Numbered from the stretch's first letter, positions 51,548 through 60,846 are shown. The stretch is DNA of 64,000 nt from JAEXNA01 sp037189585 (GCA_037189585.1 JBBCJA010000021.1:62001-126000); one strand, 5' to 3'. Numbers and translations: made by a program. The notes: generated by a model from the letters alone, not told the origin.

Positions 51548-51805
51548 ATGGGAAATGCAATTAAAGTTTTGATCGATTTTTTTCGGGAGTTTATCCCCGC
51601 GCTCAAGGTTGAGTCACTCATTATCGGCGGGGGACTCATCGCGATGTCTCTCTGTTTGTGGGTGGTTTGCGCCACGAGTGGAATCACCGGCAAGAATATC
51701 TACCTGGCGTTGCATCCGGGGACGACCGTAACGGGTATCGTCGGGGGACTCGCTCTGATCGGCCTCGCGCTGACACTGAAGCCGGTGCCACGCGACAAAA
51801 TGTAA
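51548..51805 (+). CDS. Small two-TM membrane protein
   Basis: An 85-aa protein starting MGNAIKVLIDFF. Two hydrophobic segments (about 23-45, LIIGGGLIAMSLCLWVVCAT; about 57-75, VTGIVGGLALIGLALTL) flank a short loop, with a basic C-terminal end. A TTG at 51521 with AAGGAG just upstream is an alternative start giving 94 aa; the ATG has GAGG 9 nt upstream. It lies 76 bp after the 1005-aa protein and is closed by a strong terminator. It could be an immunity-like partner; no family recognised. Confidence 0.6.
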   Translation: MGNAIKVLIDFFREFIPALKVESLIIGGGLIAMSLCLWVVCATSGITGKNIYLALHPGTTVTGIVGGLALIGLALTLKPVPRDKM

Positions 51806-51823
51806 GGGCGACTTCGTTTCAAT

Positions 51824-51852
51824 AAAAAGGGCCTGACAGCAGGCCCTTTTTA
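51824..51852. terminator. Bidirectional Rho-independent terminator
   Basis: aaaaagggcct and aggccctttttat pair perfectly around gacagc, with A and T runs on both sides. It separates the two-TM protein gene from the convergent hemQ. Confidence 0.92.
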
Positions 51853-51890
51853 TATTGGAGTAGGACACTCCAATCCGCTCATACGACCTC

Positions 51891-52733
51891 TCAGACCGTC
51901 AGCTTCTCGGCAAAGCTTGGTAGTTTCGGTACGAATAGCTCCTCGGGAACGGTTCGGATCCCGATGAAGAACGAGCCGAAATCAGCGTAAACAGCGCTCA
52001 CTTCGTCAAAGCGCATCTCATAGATCAGCTTTTTGAAATCCACCGCCTCTTTGGCGAAGAGATCGACGCCCCAGTCGTAGTCGGCCAATCCGCAGGACGA
52101 GGTGATGATCTGGGTTACCCGGCCAAAGTACTTGCGGCCGGTGCGACCATGGGATTTCATCAACTCTCCGCGCTGGGCGGGGGAGAGGGTGAACCAGTTG
52201 ATGTTCTCTCCACGCTTTTTGTTCATCGGATAGAAGCAGATGTACGGGTCGTCGGGGATCATCGGATAAAGTCGCTCACGCTGGGTGTCGCGCTCTTTTT
52301 CCAACTGCTCCTCGAGAGCCAGTTCCCACTCCATGGTTCCGTCCTGAAGACCGCGTTTCTCCAGGAGTTTGGCGTAGCGTTCCCGAGCCCCGTGAAGCGA
52401 GAGCTCGACCACGGAGAAATAGCCGTAGACGGGCTGCAGGTACTCATAGACGGCCAACTCGGAGATGATCTGCTCCAATTCGGCCAACTCGTCTGGAGTA
52501 CGGCGGAAGTAGACTAGCATCAAGTCGGCGACGTTGGATAACACACGATAGCAAGCTCCCGACTCCTCGGCCTCTCCCCGGCGATTCAAAGCGTTAAGAA
52601 CGTGAGAGGCTTCGACCAGGATGTCATCACGATCACTGGGATTCAGGAGGAGAAGCCCACGCCGGTCGATGGTGTAAAGCTGATGTAGACAGTAAGCCCC
52701 CTCTAGCGTGGAGGGCGGACGATTTTCACTCAT
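51891..52733 (-). CDS. hemQ: Coproheme decarboxylase (chlorite dismutase-like)
   Basis: Peroxide-dependent conversion of coproheme to heme b, the last step of the coproporphyrin heme pathway used by Gram-positive-type bacteria. The family stretch MKSHGRTGRKYFGRVTQI (proximal His), GLADYDWGVDLFAKEAVDFK and EMRFDEVSAVYADFG are present, with the catalytic Tyr in FYPMNKKR. 280 aa is the expected length. The frame is open to 52826, but ATG 52733 gives the usual N-terminus; the ribosome site is poor. No other heme gene is in the window. Confidence 0.93.
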   Translation of the reverse strand: MSENRPPSTLEGAYCLHQLYTIDRRGLLLLNPSDRDDILVEASHVLNALNRRGEAEESGACYRVLSNVADLMLVYFRRTPDELAELEQIISELAVYEYLQPVYGYFSVVELSLHGARERYAKLLEKRGLQDGTMEWELALEEQLEKERDTQRERLYPMIPDDPYICFYPMNKKRGENINWFTLSPAQRGELMKSHGRTGRKYFGRVTQIITSSCGLADYDWGVDLFAKEAVDFKKLIYEMRFDEVSAVYADFGSFFIGIRTVPEELFVPKLPSFAEKLTV

Positions 52734-52849
52734 GGGGGCAGATACTACCTCTAGACCGAGGGCGCCTCCCCAAAGCCTTAGACCGGTTCTCGAAAGTCCA
52801 TGCTGCTTCGTATTGAGAGTTACCAAGATCTGCAGGCCTTAGAAACGTA

Positions 52850-54229
52850 ATGGAAAATGCCCGGCTCATGACGAATTTTTCCGAACGCAGGCTAAAGCTG
52901 GCCGACCTTTTGCCGGGAATTCCGGTGCTCTTACTTAGCGGCAAAGCCAGAACGCGCAACTATCAAGCCGCCACTTATCCTTTTCGAGCCCACAGCCACT
53001 ATCTCTATTTCGGAGCGCCCCCGGAACCGGAACATTTTCTCCTAATCTTAAACGGCGACGTCACGCTCTACCGCCACCCCAGCGACGTCGATGATGAAGT
53101 CTGGCACGGCAAAGGCGTCGATGATGAAGAGCTGATTCGAGAGTACGATCTGACCGCGGTGAAAAGTCTAGAGGAACTCAAGTCCGACCTTTCCACCCTC
53201 GGTCTCGATGAAGTCCTCTCCGTTCCTTCCTCCGATCCGGCTTCCAACGATTTTCTCTCCTCTTTCTTGGGCCGCGTTCCCACTCACGAGGCGGATCCCG
53301 ACACGGACCTGGTGGACGCTTTGGTAGAATTGAGGTTACGTCACGATGAGGATGGACAGAGAGAGCTGAGAAAGGCAGCGGCGGAGTCCGTGCGAGGTCA
53401 GAAGGCGGTCATGCTGGCGGCCAAAGCCGGTGTCAGGGAATTCGCCCTGCGCGGCCTTTTCGAAGCCGTCTTGGCGGAGAACGGCTCCATCCCGTCTTTT
53501 CAGCCGATCATCTCCACCGCCGGTGAGGTCCTTCATAACCCGTATTACAAGGGGACCCTGCAAGACGGGGATCTGCTCTTGATCGATGCCGGAGCTGAGC
53601 TCGAGAACGGCTGGTCGGGCGACCTGACCCGCGTGGTTCCCGTCTCCGGGACCTTCAGCTCCAGCCAAAAGGCGATCTACAATGTCGTTGACCGGGCACG
53701 TCAAGCCGGGGTGAAAGGTGTGGCCCCAGGCGTTCACTTTCGCGACCTACATCTCAGGATCGCGAAAGTTCTTACCGAGGGTTTGGTGGAGCTCGGCATC
53801 CTCAAGGGAGAGCCTTCCGAACTGGTCAAAAGGGGTGTGCATGCCTTGTTCTTTCCCCACGGATTAGGGCACCTGGTCGGACTCGATGTCCACGACATGG
53901 AAGACTTGGGAGACCGAGCCGGATACGGGGAGGGAGAGAATCGCTCGGAGCAGTTTGGCCTATCGTACCTACGTCTTTCTCGCGAATTGGAAGAGGGGAT
54001 GGCGGTGACCATCGAGCCAGGCTACTACTACATCCCCGCGCTGCTCGACGGCCAGCTCGGTCAACGCTTCGCCGAATACGTCGACCGCGAGGTGTTGGCC
54101 AAGTATGACGACGTCCGAGGTATTCGCCTGGAGGACATGGTTTTAGTCACGGCCGACGGGGGAGAGCTCTTAAGCGCCGACCTTCCGGTGGCCGCCGACG
54201 AAGTGGAAGCCTTGCTGGCCGCTCGTTAG
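52850..54229 (+). CDS. pepP: Xaa-Pro aminopeptidase (M24B)
   Basis: A dinuclear metallopeptidase removing N-terminal residues ahead of proline. The N-terminal domain (about 1-165) shows the aminopeptidase P pattern (VLLLSGKARTRNYQAATYPFRAHSHYLYF). The pita-bread domain has the metal ligands Asp in LLIDAGAELENGWSGD, Asp in SGDLTR, His in FFPHGLGHLVGLDVHD, Glu in VTIEPGYYYIP and Glu in GIRLEDMVLV. Full-length, 459 aa. An internal ATG (52868) is an alternative start. The 3' end overlaps the convergent coiled-coil gene by 4 bp. Confidence 0.93.
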   Translation: MENARLMTNFSERRLKLADLLPGIPVLLLSGKARTRNYQAATYPFRAHSHYLYFGAPPEPEHFLLILNGDVTLYRHPSDVDDEVWHGKGVDDEELIREYDLTAVKSLEELKSDLSTLGLDEVLSVPSSDPASNDFLSSFLGRVPTHEADPDTDLVDALVELRLRHDEDGQRELRKAAAESVRGQKAVMLAAKAGVREFALRGLFEAVLAENGSIPSFQPIISTAGEVLHNPYYKGTLQDGDLLLIDAGAELENGWSGDLTRVVPVSGTFSSSQKAIYNVVDRARQAGVKGVAPGVHFRDLHLRIAKVLTEGLVELGILKGEPSELVKRGVHALFFPHGLGHLVGLDVHDMEDLGDRAGYGEGENRSEQFGLSYLRLSRELEEGMAVTIEPGYYYIPALLDGQLGQRFAEYVDREVLAKYDDVRGIRLEDMVLVTADGGELLSADLPVAADEVEALLAAR

Positions 54230-54636
54230 CTAGGCGTGTCGTAGACTGCTTTATCCGGCGGCTTCACACCGGCGAGTTCGGAGACGATCACTTGAAAACC
54301 GTGAATCCAGTTGTCGACCACGGATTCCATCTGGGCATCCAGCTCAGCCAGCTTTTCCTTGTCCTCGCAGCCTCGAATCTCTTCTTTCAAGGTGTCGACT
54401 TTGGCGCCAAGCTTCTGAAACTCGTTACGCTTTTCTTCCGAGGGGTGCTCGGAAACCAAGCCATTCATCAGAGTGTTCTGCCGCTCGGTCAGTTCGTCGA
54501 TGCGTTTGCGGACCTGCTGAGCCTGAATGGGGTGGCTCGCCGAACGTGAGAGTTGAGTATGGCGATCGAGGTCGCGGCTCACTTCCGCTAACTCTTTGAG
54601 ACGTTCACGAATTTCGGAATCTTGAGCATCAGGCAT
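54226..54636 (-). CDS. Coiled-coil protein of unknown function
   Basis: A 136-aa protein, highly charged and helical throughout (IRERLKELAEVSRDLDRH and KLGAKVDTLKEEI segments), likely a helical hairpin. It has one central cysteine and no signal or TM segment. It is followed by nothing recognisable in an operon sense; the upstream secreted-protein gene on the same strand ends 12 bp before its start, so they are probably co-transcribed. Confidence 0.6.
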   Translation of the reverse strand: MPDAQDSEIRERLKELAEVSRDLDRHTQLSRSASHPIQAQQVRKRIDELTERQNTLMNGLVSEHPSEEKRNEFQKLGAKVDTLKEEIRGCEDKEKLAELDAQMESVVDNWIHGFQVIVSELAGVKPPDKAVYDTPS

Positions 54637-54648
54637 GGGGGCAGTTTC

Positions 54649-55503
54649 TCAGAAGGAAAAGGGGAGTCCTGCCCGCGGCAGTCGCACCAGCTGGCCCACC
54701 TTGGGTCGCAGAGCGATCAGCTCTTTACCGATCAATGAGACCTCCTCGATGAACTCACGTTCGGCCTCATCCAGGTCGGAAAGTTGGACCTCCAACAGTT
54801 CGAGATCGGACCCGGCCACATCGCGAATCGAGCGTAAAGTCTCCCGGCCGAGCGCGGTGTCGACGGGCGGAAAGTCGTGAAGCACCCGAAGACGACGCTG
54901 TCGACCTTCTCCCTCCCATTCGGCTTTGACCAATGGGAAATCTCTGATTTTCCCCAGGTCCACCGATTGTTCCGGGACGAAAACCGCTCGAGAGATAGCC
55001 TTATTGAGGTCGACGAGATAGGACTGCATCAGCTCTCGGCCCTTCTCGGTGGTGGAACGCCGGCGCGTGAACTCTTCAGAGAAAGCGCGGCTCTTTTCCA
55101 TCCTGGCCACCAGAAAGTAGTAGCGCACTAGATCCTGCCGGTCCGCATCCCAACCCCGCTCGGCGAAAGCCGTGCGTAGTATCTGGTCGGTCTGGACGAC
55201 TCCGCCTTCCCGAGGCAGGGGAGTGCCGGCGGCCATATCCCGAAGCTGAAGTCGCAAAGAGGGGGTCAAGAGGGTGGAGACGCTCGAGCGTAGCCTCAAG
55301 TCCTCGGGGGCGATCCGGATCTCATCGGCCATCGCCGCGTTCGCCAGAAGACTACAAAAAGCTAGCGCGAGTCCTAATCTTGAAACAGCACCTCGGAAAG
55401 GCCCTCCGCGTCTGAGCTGAGAAAGCTTGGCGGAGACCCGCGACCCAACAGCCTTGAGCTTGTTGGACCAACCTAAACGCGAAGAGAAAGAGGAGCCGAC
55501 CAC
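54649..55503 (-). CDS. Exported protein of unknown function, start uncertain
   Basis: A hydrophobic, signal-peptide-like stretch (VSRLGLALAFCSLLANAAMA) precedes a mature domain of about 225 residues (DEIRIAPEDLRLRSSVSTLL to the end GLPFSF), rich in Arg/Glu helices and LDxAEREFIEEV-type segments. No ATG, GTG or TTG lies close ahead of the signal core; the nearest usable start is the GTG at 55503, giving a long 40-residue lead, or the internal ATG at 55331, which would omit the signal. Frame and composition support a real gene. It is divergent from uvrB, with the start regions nearly touching. Confidence 0.6.
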   Translation of the reverse strand: MVGSSFSSRLGWSNKLKAVGSRVSAKLSQLRRGGPFRGAVSRLGLALAFCSLLANAAMADEIRIAPEDLRLRSSVSTLLTPSLRLQLRDMAAGTPLPREGGVVQTDQILRTAFAERGWDADRQDLVRYYFLVARMEKSRAFSEEFTRRRSTTEKGRELMQSYLVDLNKAISRAVFVPEQSVDLGKIRDFPLVKAEWEGEGRQRRLRVLHDFPPVDTALGRETLRSIRDVAGSDLELLEVQLSDLDEAEREFIEEVSLIGKELIALRPKVGQLVRLPRAGLPFSF

Positions 55504-55504
55504 G

Positions 55505-57664
55505 ATGGCGGACAGATTCCGGTTGCAAGCCCCGTTCCCTCCGAAGGGAGACCAGCCTCGAGCCATCGAGCAGGTCATCGCCTCCATCGAGGCGGGGAAC
55601 AAATTCACCACCTTACTCGGCGCCACCGGTACCGGAAAGACATTCTCCGTGGCCTCCGTCGTCGCGGCGCTCAACCGTCCGGCCCTGGTCTTGGGGCCTA
55701 ACAAGACTCTGGTAGCCCAGCTCTGCTCGGAGTTTCGAGACTTCTTTCCTCAAAACGCGGTGGAGTACTTCGTCTCATATTACGACTACTACCAACCTGA
55801 AGCGTACATCGCCAACTCCGACACCTTCATCGAGAAGGACTCAGCCATCAACGACGAGGTGGACCGGCTGAGACACTCGGCCACCCACGCCGTTTTGGAG
55901 CGGCGTGACACCCTGGTGGTCGCCTCGGTCTCATGTATCTACGGCCTCGGCTCTCCCGAAGACTACAAAGACACCATTCTGGTCTTTCGGCCGGGGGAAG
56001 AGCTGCCGCGGAAATTTCTTCTCAACCGCTTGATCGAGATGCAGTACAGTCGTAGTAACACGGTCAACGAGCGGGCCTCCTTCCGACTGACCGGAGAGGT
56101 CCTTGAGATCCATCCGGTGGACGAGGAGCGGGTCTATCGTATCGAATTTTTCGGAGACGAGGTCGACTCTATGAGCTGCTACGATCCCGTCACCGGAGAG
56201 ATTCTAGGGGAGCCCAAGCGTATCGTGGTCTATCCAGCCCGCCACTACGTCACCCCCAGCCACAAGAGAGACCAGGCCGTTCAAAGTATCGAGGATGAGC
56301 TTCGCGACCGCCTGGCCTTCTTTCAAAAGGAAGGCAAGTTGCTGGAAGCTCAAAGGCTGGAGATGCGAACCAAGTACGACCTGGAGATGATCCAAGAGAT
56401 CGGATACTGCAACGGGATCGAGAACTATTCGCGCCACCTCTCCGGCCGAAAAGCCGGCGACGCACCTTACACGCTGCTCGACTATTTTCCCAAAGACTTT
56501 CTCATGTTCATTGACGAGTCGCACGTGGCCGTGCCCCAGCTTCACGGCATGCTGGCAGGTGACCGGTCCCGTAAGGACAGCCTGGTCGAGCACGGGTTTC
56601 GCCTCCCCTCGGCTTATGACAATCGTCCCTTGGCCTTCGATGAATTTCTCGAGAAAGTCGGCCAGGTCGTCTTCGTCTCGGCCACCCCGGCCGAATTCGA
56701 GCGGACCCGATCCACGGTTGTGGCCGAACAGATCATTCGTCCCACCGGCCTTGTCGATCCGGAACTTGACGTCCGGCCCGTGAAGGGTCAGGTGGATGAC
56801 TTGATCGGCGAGATTCGAGAGCGAGAAAAGAAAAACGAACGTGTTCTGGTCACGACTTTGACCAAGAAGATGGCCGAGGACCTCACCGACTATCTGCAAG
56901 GGTTGGGGATCAAGGTTCGCTATCTTCACTCCGAGGTCGACACGCTGGGACGCATTCAGATCCTGCGCGATCTTCGCCTGGGAGAGTTCGACGTGCTGGT
57001 CGGAATCAATCTCCTAAGAGAGGGACTGGACCTGCCGGAAGTCAGTTTGGTCGCCATTCTTGACGCCGACCAGGAGGGCTTCCTACGCAGTTCCACCTCT
57101 CTCATCCAGACTATAGGGCGTGCCGCTCGCAATGTCTCCGGGAAAGTCATCCTGTATGCCGACCGTATGACAGGCTCGATTCAGGCCGCCATGGATGAGA
57201 CTTCACGTCGTCGCGCCATTCAGACCGCCTACAATGAAAAGCACGGTATTACTCCTCAGACCGTGCGCAAAGCGATCAACGACATTCTCGACACCCTGGG
57301 CTATAAGGTTCAAGAGTCGCGCCAAGAGCGACGAGACAAGCATGCCGAAATGGAGCTTGAAGAGCTTCGGGAACTTTTGGGACAGATGGAGCAAGCCATG
57401 CTTGACGCCGCTAAGAACCTGGAGTTCGAGGCGGCGGCGGCTCTACGGGACGAGATGCTTTCGGTAAGAAAACAGCTCAATCGCAAACTCGAAGGTCTCC
57501 CCATCGCGGAGAGAATCGCTATGACCGAAGAGCTCGGCAAAGTGAAAGTCGGCATCGGCACCGTAAAAACCCAACCGAAGGTCGAACCGAAATCGCCTCC
57601 CAAGCCCGGCGAACCGGGGAACAGGGGCGCCAAAGGCCGAGCTTCTCGTCGTTCGCGACGATGA
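55505..57664 (+). CDS. uvrB: Excinuclease ABC subunit B
   Basis: DNA-damage helicase of nucleotide excision repair that receives DNA from UvrA and recruits UvrC. Walker A GATGTGKTF, the beta-hairpin SYYDYYQPEAYI, the DESH box and the helicase C-domain (GINLLREGLDLPEVSLVAILD, QTIGRAARN) are intact, followed by a C-terminal UVR motif (LEFEAAAALRDEM). The 719-aa enzyme has a short basic tail. A TTG at 55427 opens the frame earlier, but AGGAG lies 10 nt before ATG 55505, which gives the family start. Confidence 0.98.
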   Translation: MADRFRLQAPFPPKGDQPRAIEQVIASIEAGNKFTTLLGATGTGKTFSVASVVAALNRPALVLGPNKTLVAQLCSEFRDFFPQNAVEYFVSYYDYYQPEAYIANSDTFIEKDSAINDEVDRLRHSATHAVLERRDTLVVASVSCIYGLGSPEDYKDTILVFRPGEELPRKFLLNRLIEMQYSRSNTVNERASFRLTGEVLEIHPVDEERVYRIEFFGDEVDSMSCYDPVTGEILGEPKRIVVYPARHYVTPSHKRDQAVQSIEDELRDRLAFFQKEGKLLEAQRLEMRTKYDLEMIQEIGYCNGIENYSRHLSGRKAGDAPYTLLDYFPKDFLMFIDESHVAVPQLHGMLAGDRSRKDSLVEHGFRLPSAYDNRPLAFDEFLEKVGQVVFVSATPAEFERTRSTVVAEQIIRPTGLVDPELDVRPVKGQVDDLIGEIREREKKNERVLVTTLTKKMAEDLTDYLQGLGIKVRYLHSEVDTLGRIQILRDLRLGEFDVLVGINLLREGLDLPEVSLVAILDADQEGFLRSSTSLIQTIGRAARNVSGKVILYADRMTGSIQAAMDETSRRRAIQTAYNEKHGITPQTVRKAINDILDTLGYKVQESRQERRDKHAEMELEELRELLGQMEQAMLDAAKNLEFEAAAALRDEMLSVRKQLNRKLEGLPIAERIAMTEELGKVKVGIGTVKTQPKVEPKSPPKPGEPGNRGAKGRASRRSRR

Positions 57665-57799
57665 TTTGCGGCGCTCCGACCATGGCTTAGTGGGAAATTT
57701 TCATACAAATTGGTTGCTCGGTAGGAAATTGGTCATTTTCCATGATGGCAAGTGACGAAATTTCTGATACATTGTCGCTGGAAGAAGGGGCATCCGCCG

Positions 57800-57837
57800 A
57801 AGCCTTCTCTGCTCCGCAGAGGGGCTTGCTTTATTTT
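57800..57837 (+). terminator. Terminator after uvrB
   Basis: A stem aagcc-ctctgc/gcagag-ggctt (one small bulge), loop tcc, then gctttatttt. It lies in the 247-bp gap 57665-57911 between convergent uvrB and the response regulator. A promoter-like TGATACATT at about 57768 could start a short RNA here. Confidence 0.7.
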
Positions 57838-57911
57838 AGGGGACATTGAAGGTTTAGCGGGTATGGAAAAACCTGCGCTTTCCCAGATGAGGGTTAGGTT
57901 CAAAAAAGTGC

Positions 57912-58580
57912 TCAGATGTCGTCAGGGCGACGAACGAGGCCGCTCTCGACCGCATATCGCACCAGTTGGGCGCGATTGGAGATTCCCAGCTTAGCCATAA
58001 TGTTGGCCCGGTGTCGCTCCACTGTATTAGAGCTGATATCTAGAGCGGTCGCGACTTCACGCGCGGTCAGGCCCTGAGCGGTCAGATCCAAGACCTCCCT
58101 TTCGCGCGGCGACAGCGGCGCTTCCACACCCTTCGTACCCGAAGAGTTTTCGGAGGAATGCCCTCGAAAGCGCTCCACTAACCCTTTGGCCAGGCTTGGA
58201 TGAAGAACCACTCCGCCCTGACTGACAGCCCTGATGGCCGAGAGAAGGTCTGACGGAGCCGCGCCTTTGACGACGTATCCACTGGCTCCCGCCTCTAGTA
58301 GTTGATAGAAGTAGCCCTCTTCCTCATGCATGGTTAAGACCAAAATCGCGATGCCAGGATGATCGTCCTTAAGGATTCGGGCAACCTCCAACCCGCCTTT
58401 GAGCGGCATGGATAGATCCAGGAGTAAGAGATCCGGCTCGTAAACTTTAGCCTTGCGCAGAGCCTCCTCGCCATCAGCGGCCTCGCAGCAAACCTCGAGG
58501 TCTTCCTCGGCGTCGATAAGCAAGCGTAACCCCGAACGAACCTGAGGATGATCTTCAGCGATCATGACACGAGTGGCCAT
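57912..58580 (-). CDS. NarL/FixJ-type response regulator, orphan
   Basis: A 222-aa transcriptional regulator. The receiver domain (1-120) has acidic AEDH, the phospho-acceptor Asp in LLLLDLSMPLKGG and the conserved Lys in GYVVKGA. The LuxR-type DNA-binding domain (155-215) has LSPREREVLDLTAQGLTAREVA and NTVERHRANIMAKL. No histidine kinase is adjacent, so its partner is elsewhere. It is convergent with uvrB and divergent from the PLP lyase. Targets are unknown. Confidence 0.93.
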   Translation of the reverse strand: MATRVMIAEDHPQVRSGLRLLIDAEEDLEVCCEAADGEEALRKAKVYEPDLLLLDLSMPLKGGLEVARILKDDHPGIAILVLTMHEEEGYFYQLLEAGASGYVVKGAAPSDLLSAIRAVSQGGVVLHPSLAKGLVERFRGHSSENSSGTKGVEAPLSPREREVLDLTAQGLTAREVATALDISSNTVERHRANIMAKLGISNRAQLVRYAVESGLVRRPDDI

Positions 58581-58684
58581 TTGAATAGTTTAGCAGATTA
58601 TATTCTTTTTTCCTGGGAGTCAAGACTTACATTTACTCCGATGTTGGCGCCAGGAATCCGCTTTCGCCGTTCGAACCGGCCCGA

Positions 58685-60004
58685 ATGCAAGAAGCAGCGC
58701 TCCTCGAAGCGGGTCTTTCCAAGGAATCTATAGCGCTTTGGCGCCAAGCGCGCGAAGCTACCCAACAGGTCCGGTCCGGAATACGCTCCATGGCCGATGC
58801 GAATTTCGCCAAGGTCATGGGAGCCTTTCGGCGTTGTGGACTCTCAGAAGCGGAGTTGGCCGGAAGCACCGGCTACGGCTATGGAGATAGCGCTCGTGAA
58901 GGGCTAGACCGCTTGACCGCGGAGGTCTTTGGCTGCGAGCAGGCGGCTATTCGCCTTCAGTGGGTCAGTGGGACTCATGCCATCGCCTCGGCCTTGCGCG
59001 GGAACCTTCGACCCGGGCAGATTCTGCTCGCGGGCACGGGTGCTCCTTATGACACGCTGCTACCGGTCATCGGACATCCGGTGGACTACCCGGGCTCCCT
59101 GGCCTCCTGGGGTGTCGACTATCGCGAAGTCTCTTTAAAGGAGGGGCGGATCGATCTTCAGGCCCTGGAGTCAGCCATTGACGAACGGACTGGAGTCGTC
59201 TTTCTTCAGCGCTCTCGTGGCTACACCTGGCGTCGTTCCTTGTCGGTCGCCGAGCTCGCCGAAGCGATCGCCGTGGTGCGGGCTAGGGCCGGAGAAAGAG
59301 TGGTCGTCCTCGTCGACAACTGTTACGGAGAGATGGTGGAGATCCAGGAGCCGAGCCAACAAGGCGCCGATCTCGTGATTGGATCTTTGATCAAAAATTT
59401 GGGAGCCACCATCGTTTCCACCGGCGCTTACGTCGCCGGCTCGGCTCGAGCGGTGGAAGGCACGCTAACCGCCTTCACCGCCCCGGGCCTTTCCGGCCAT
59501 GTCGGACCGACCCTGGGATTCGGCCGGGGAATGGCTCAGGCTCTCTCCTTAGCCCCGCAGACCGTGGGCCAGAGTCTGGAAGGTTTGGTTATCGCCGCCT
59601 GGCTCTTTGAACATGCCGGTTTCCCCACTTCTCCCACCTGGAACGAAGTACGAACCGACACCATCCAAGCTGTAGCCTTGGGCTCGATCAAGGCGCAACG
59701 CGCCTTTTGTAAAGCCGTGCAAAGCGTGGGACTCGTCGACGCTAGAGCCACTCCGACGTCGGTGGTTCAGCCCGGATATCGCGACCCGATCCTCATGGCT
59801 GGTGGCACCTTTATCTCGGGCTCCTCAGCCGAACTTTCCGCTGACGGTCCCGAGCGCCCCCCCTACGTCTGCTACCTGCAAGGCGGGACGGCCAGATTGC
59901 ACGTCGAGATTGCCGCTTTAGTGGCGCTGGAAGCCCTTCAGGGAATGGGTCTTCCCGACGGAAAGAGTCTGGCTCTCCAGACCGAAGAATTCACAGCGCG
60001 ATGA
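58685..60004 (+). CDS. PLP-dependent lyase of the YnbB/methionine gamma-lyase-like family
   Basis: A 439-aa fold-type I PLP enzyme of the pfam Met_gamma_lyase group (sometimes labelled aluminium resistance protein). GSTGYGYGDSAREGLDRL, QWVSGTHAIASALRG, VDNCYGEMVE and the Schiff-base Lys in IGSLIKNLGATIVSTG are typical. Substrate is not established for the family; a cysteine- or methionine-type C-S lyase is inferred by superfamily. The ATGA overlap couples it to murI. Confidence 0.88.
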   Translation: MQEAALLEAGLSKESIALWRQAREATQQVRSGIRSMADANFAKVMGAFRRCGLSEAELAGSTGYGYGDSAREGLDRLTAEVFGCEQAAIRLQWVSGTHAIASALRGNLRPGQILLAGTGAPYDTLLPVIGHPVDYPGSLASWGVDYREVSLKEGRIDLQALESAIDERTGVVFLQRSRGYTWRRSLSVAELAEAIAVVRARAGERVVVLVDNCYGEMVEIQEPSQQGADLVIGSLIKNLGATIVSTGAYVAGSARAVEGTLTAFTAPGLSGHVGPTLGFGRGMAQALSLAPQTVGQSLEGLVIAAWLFEHAGFPTSPTWNEVRTDTIQAVALGSIKAQRAFCKAVQSVGLVDARATPTSVVQPGYRDPILMAGGTFISGSSAELSADGPERPPYVCYLQGGTARLHVEIAALVALEALQGMGLPDGKSLALQTEEFTAR

Positions 60005-60846
60005 GCATGACCCCTATCGAGAAAATCGGCGTCTTCGACAGCGGCCTGGGCGGCCTGACCGTCCTCAAGCAACTGCTGCGGACACATCCCGACCGCTCTT
60101 ATATCTATTTTGGCGATACGGCTCACGTCCCTTATGGTAATCGTGATGCCGAGGACGTGATCGCCCTGGCCTCGGAGATCTCCCGCCACCTGGTTCAGGA
60201 AGGCTGTCAGGCTCTGATTGTTGCTTGCAACACCAGCTCGGCCCTGGCCATGAATGCTCTACGAACGGTGGTGGAGGTGCCGGTGGTCGGAGTGATCGAT
60301 CCGGGTTCGAATGAAGCCGCCAGTCTGACCAAAGTCGGGAAAATCGCGGTGATGTCCACCCCGTTGACCGCCAGGTCCGGCGTCTACGCCGAACGGATTC
60401 ACGTCGCGGCCGAGCGAATGGGGGAGAGGGTCATGCCGGAGGTGTTCGAGATCGGATGCCCCGAACTCGTTCCCATCGTGGAAGGTGGGGACCTCCACTG
60501 TCCCGAGACTATGAAAATCTTGCGCTCCTACGCGGACAGACTTTTCGAGCTTGGTGTCGATACCGTGATTATGGGTTGCACTCACTATCCGATTTTACTT
60601 CCAGTTCTGGCTCCACTCTTGGAAGACAAAATCCAAATCGTGGATCCTGCGACACTGATACCCCGAGTTCTCGATAGCTGGGAAAGCGACCCTGGACTTC
60701 CACGATGTGGTGAGGTTGTCTATCAAGTCAGTGGGGAACCCACGGCTTTTGAACGAAGAGCTGAGAGATTTCTTGGCCAGCCTGTGCACGCCACTCGGAT
60801 AGGCCTTCGTCCGCGGAATGAACCAGAGCCGGCTATCACGCCTTAA
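60001..60846 (+). CDS. murI: Glutamate racemase
   Basis: Makes D-glutamate for peptidoglycan. Both catalytic cysteines are present: Cys76 in VACNTSSALA and Cys193 in MGCTHYPILLP, with the N-terminal IGVFDSGLGGLTV and FGDTAHVPYG. 281 aa, full length. It overlaps the PLP lyase stop by 4 bp. This is the functional copy; the paralogue at 16176 has lost both cysteines. Confidence 0.97.
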   Translation: MSMTPIEKIGVFDSGLGGLTVLKQLLRTHPDRSYIYFGDTAHVPYGNRDAEDVIALASEISRHLVQEGCQALIVACNTSSALAMNALRTVVEVPVVGVIDPGSNEAASLTKVGKIAVMSTPLTARSGVYAERIHVAAERMGERVMPEVFEIGCPELVPIVEGGDLHCPETMKILRSYADRLFELGVDTVIMGCTHYPILLPVLAPLLEDKIQIVDPATLIPRVLDSWESDPGLPRCGEVVYQVSGEPTAFERRAERFLGQPVHATRIGLRPRNEPEPAITP

